A stretch of DNA of 16,709 nucleotides from Cladosporium sp. IMV 00045 (lineage: Eukaryota > Ascomycota > Dothideomycetes > Cladosporiales > Cladosporiaceae). The stretch covers positions 1 through 16,709 of the forward strand of contig MSJI02000273.1 of NCBI GenBank assembly GCA_001931905.2, read 5' to 3'. Position 1 is the first letter of the stretch. Each line of letters starts with the position of its first letter. The position numbers and the translations under genes are program-made. Below, piece by piece: positions 16,660 to 16,709 of this stretch. The notes under the pieces were generated by a model, which was not told the origin of the DNA, made no database searches, and was given only the letters and a program-made list of their open reading frames with translations.

Positions 16660-16709
16660 GGTTGTGGCGTGGCAGAAGACTTTCTTTGCGGGTCACGGGA
16701 CCTTGCAGA

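Larger units (their letters stand above)
15676..16709. other. Intergenic region at the right edge
   Basis: No gene can be supported. It should contain distal GST promoter sequence. It holds a three-copy decamer (15799-15829), a perfect 12-base palindrome TACATATATGTA (16121-16132), CAT-rich patches (for example 16291-16305) and a compound CAT/CGT array (16636-16659). The small frames on - (16066-16266, 16268-16450, 16457-16696) lack domains. On + there is an open stretch before a good splice donor at 16611-16616 (CAG then GTGAGT), which could belong to a gene continuing past the edge; I do not recognise its translation. Confidence 0.5.

Noticed and set aside
16457..16696. 79-codon Asp-rich frame on -
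   Set aside because: The Asp run is the translated CAT/CGT microsatellite. The rest matches nothing I recognise.

Overview
This window is nuclear DNA of a filamentous ascomycete (Pezizomycotina). The support is short GT-AG introns of 49 to 181 bases with RCTRAY-type branch points, a fungal iterative highly reducing polyketide synthase (HR-PKS), and fungal-type ERD1, IZH3 and Ure2-like glutathione transferase genes. A dothideomycete would fit the style of the sequence, but I cannot fix the class from sequence alone. I see no tRNA, rRNA, CRISPR array or transposase/reverse transcriptase gene.

Layout: (1) 1-1446 holds no convincing gene. It is the upstream region of the PKS and contains a 16-base telomere-type repeat, several perfect inverted repeats, a CCAAT box touching a CGG-N3-CCG site, and a TATA-like element. 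(2) 1447-8710 (+) is a 2404-aa HR-PKS with one 49-base intron. Its order is KS-AT-DH-(degenerate MT)-(structural KR)-(degenerate ER)-KR-ACP. KS, AT, DH, KR and ACP keep their catalytic residues; the methyltransferase and enoylreductase do not keep their cofactor motifs. (3) 9090-10613 (-) is an IZH3-like seven-TM PAQR/ADIPOR protein, convergent with the PKS. (4) 10614-11599 is a divergent promoter region with an (AG)n tract. (5) 11600-12414 (+) is a small THOC5-like THO/TREX subunit with one intron. (6) 12562-14052 (-) is an ERD1-like EXS-domain Golgi protein with two introns. (7) 14546-15498 (-) is a Ure2-like glutathione S-transferase with two introns and a possible in-frame mitochondrial presequence upstream. 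(8) 15676-16709 has no gene that I can support.

The PKS is the only specialised-metabolism gene. Its right-hand neighbours (membrane receptor, mRNA export, Golgi retention, GST) look like ordinary cellular genes, so on that side it is an orphan. Any tailoring genes, trans-acting enoylreductase or cluster regulator would have to lie left of base 1 or elsewhere. From the intact domains I infer an unmethylated, unsaturated (hydroxy/enoyl) chain released by a separate enzyme, because no releasing domain follows the ACP.

The most interesting points are the paired loss of MT and ER motifs in one otherwise intact synthase, the composition change near the start of the KR domain, and the GST reading frame that appears able to encode both a mitochondrial and a cytosolic form.
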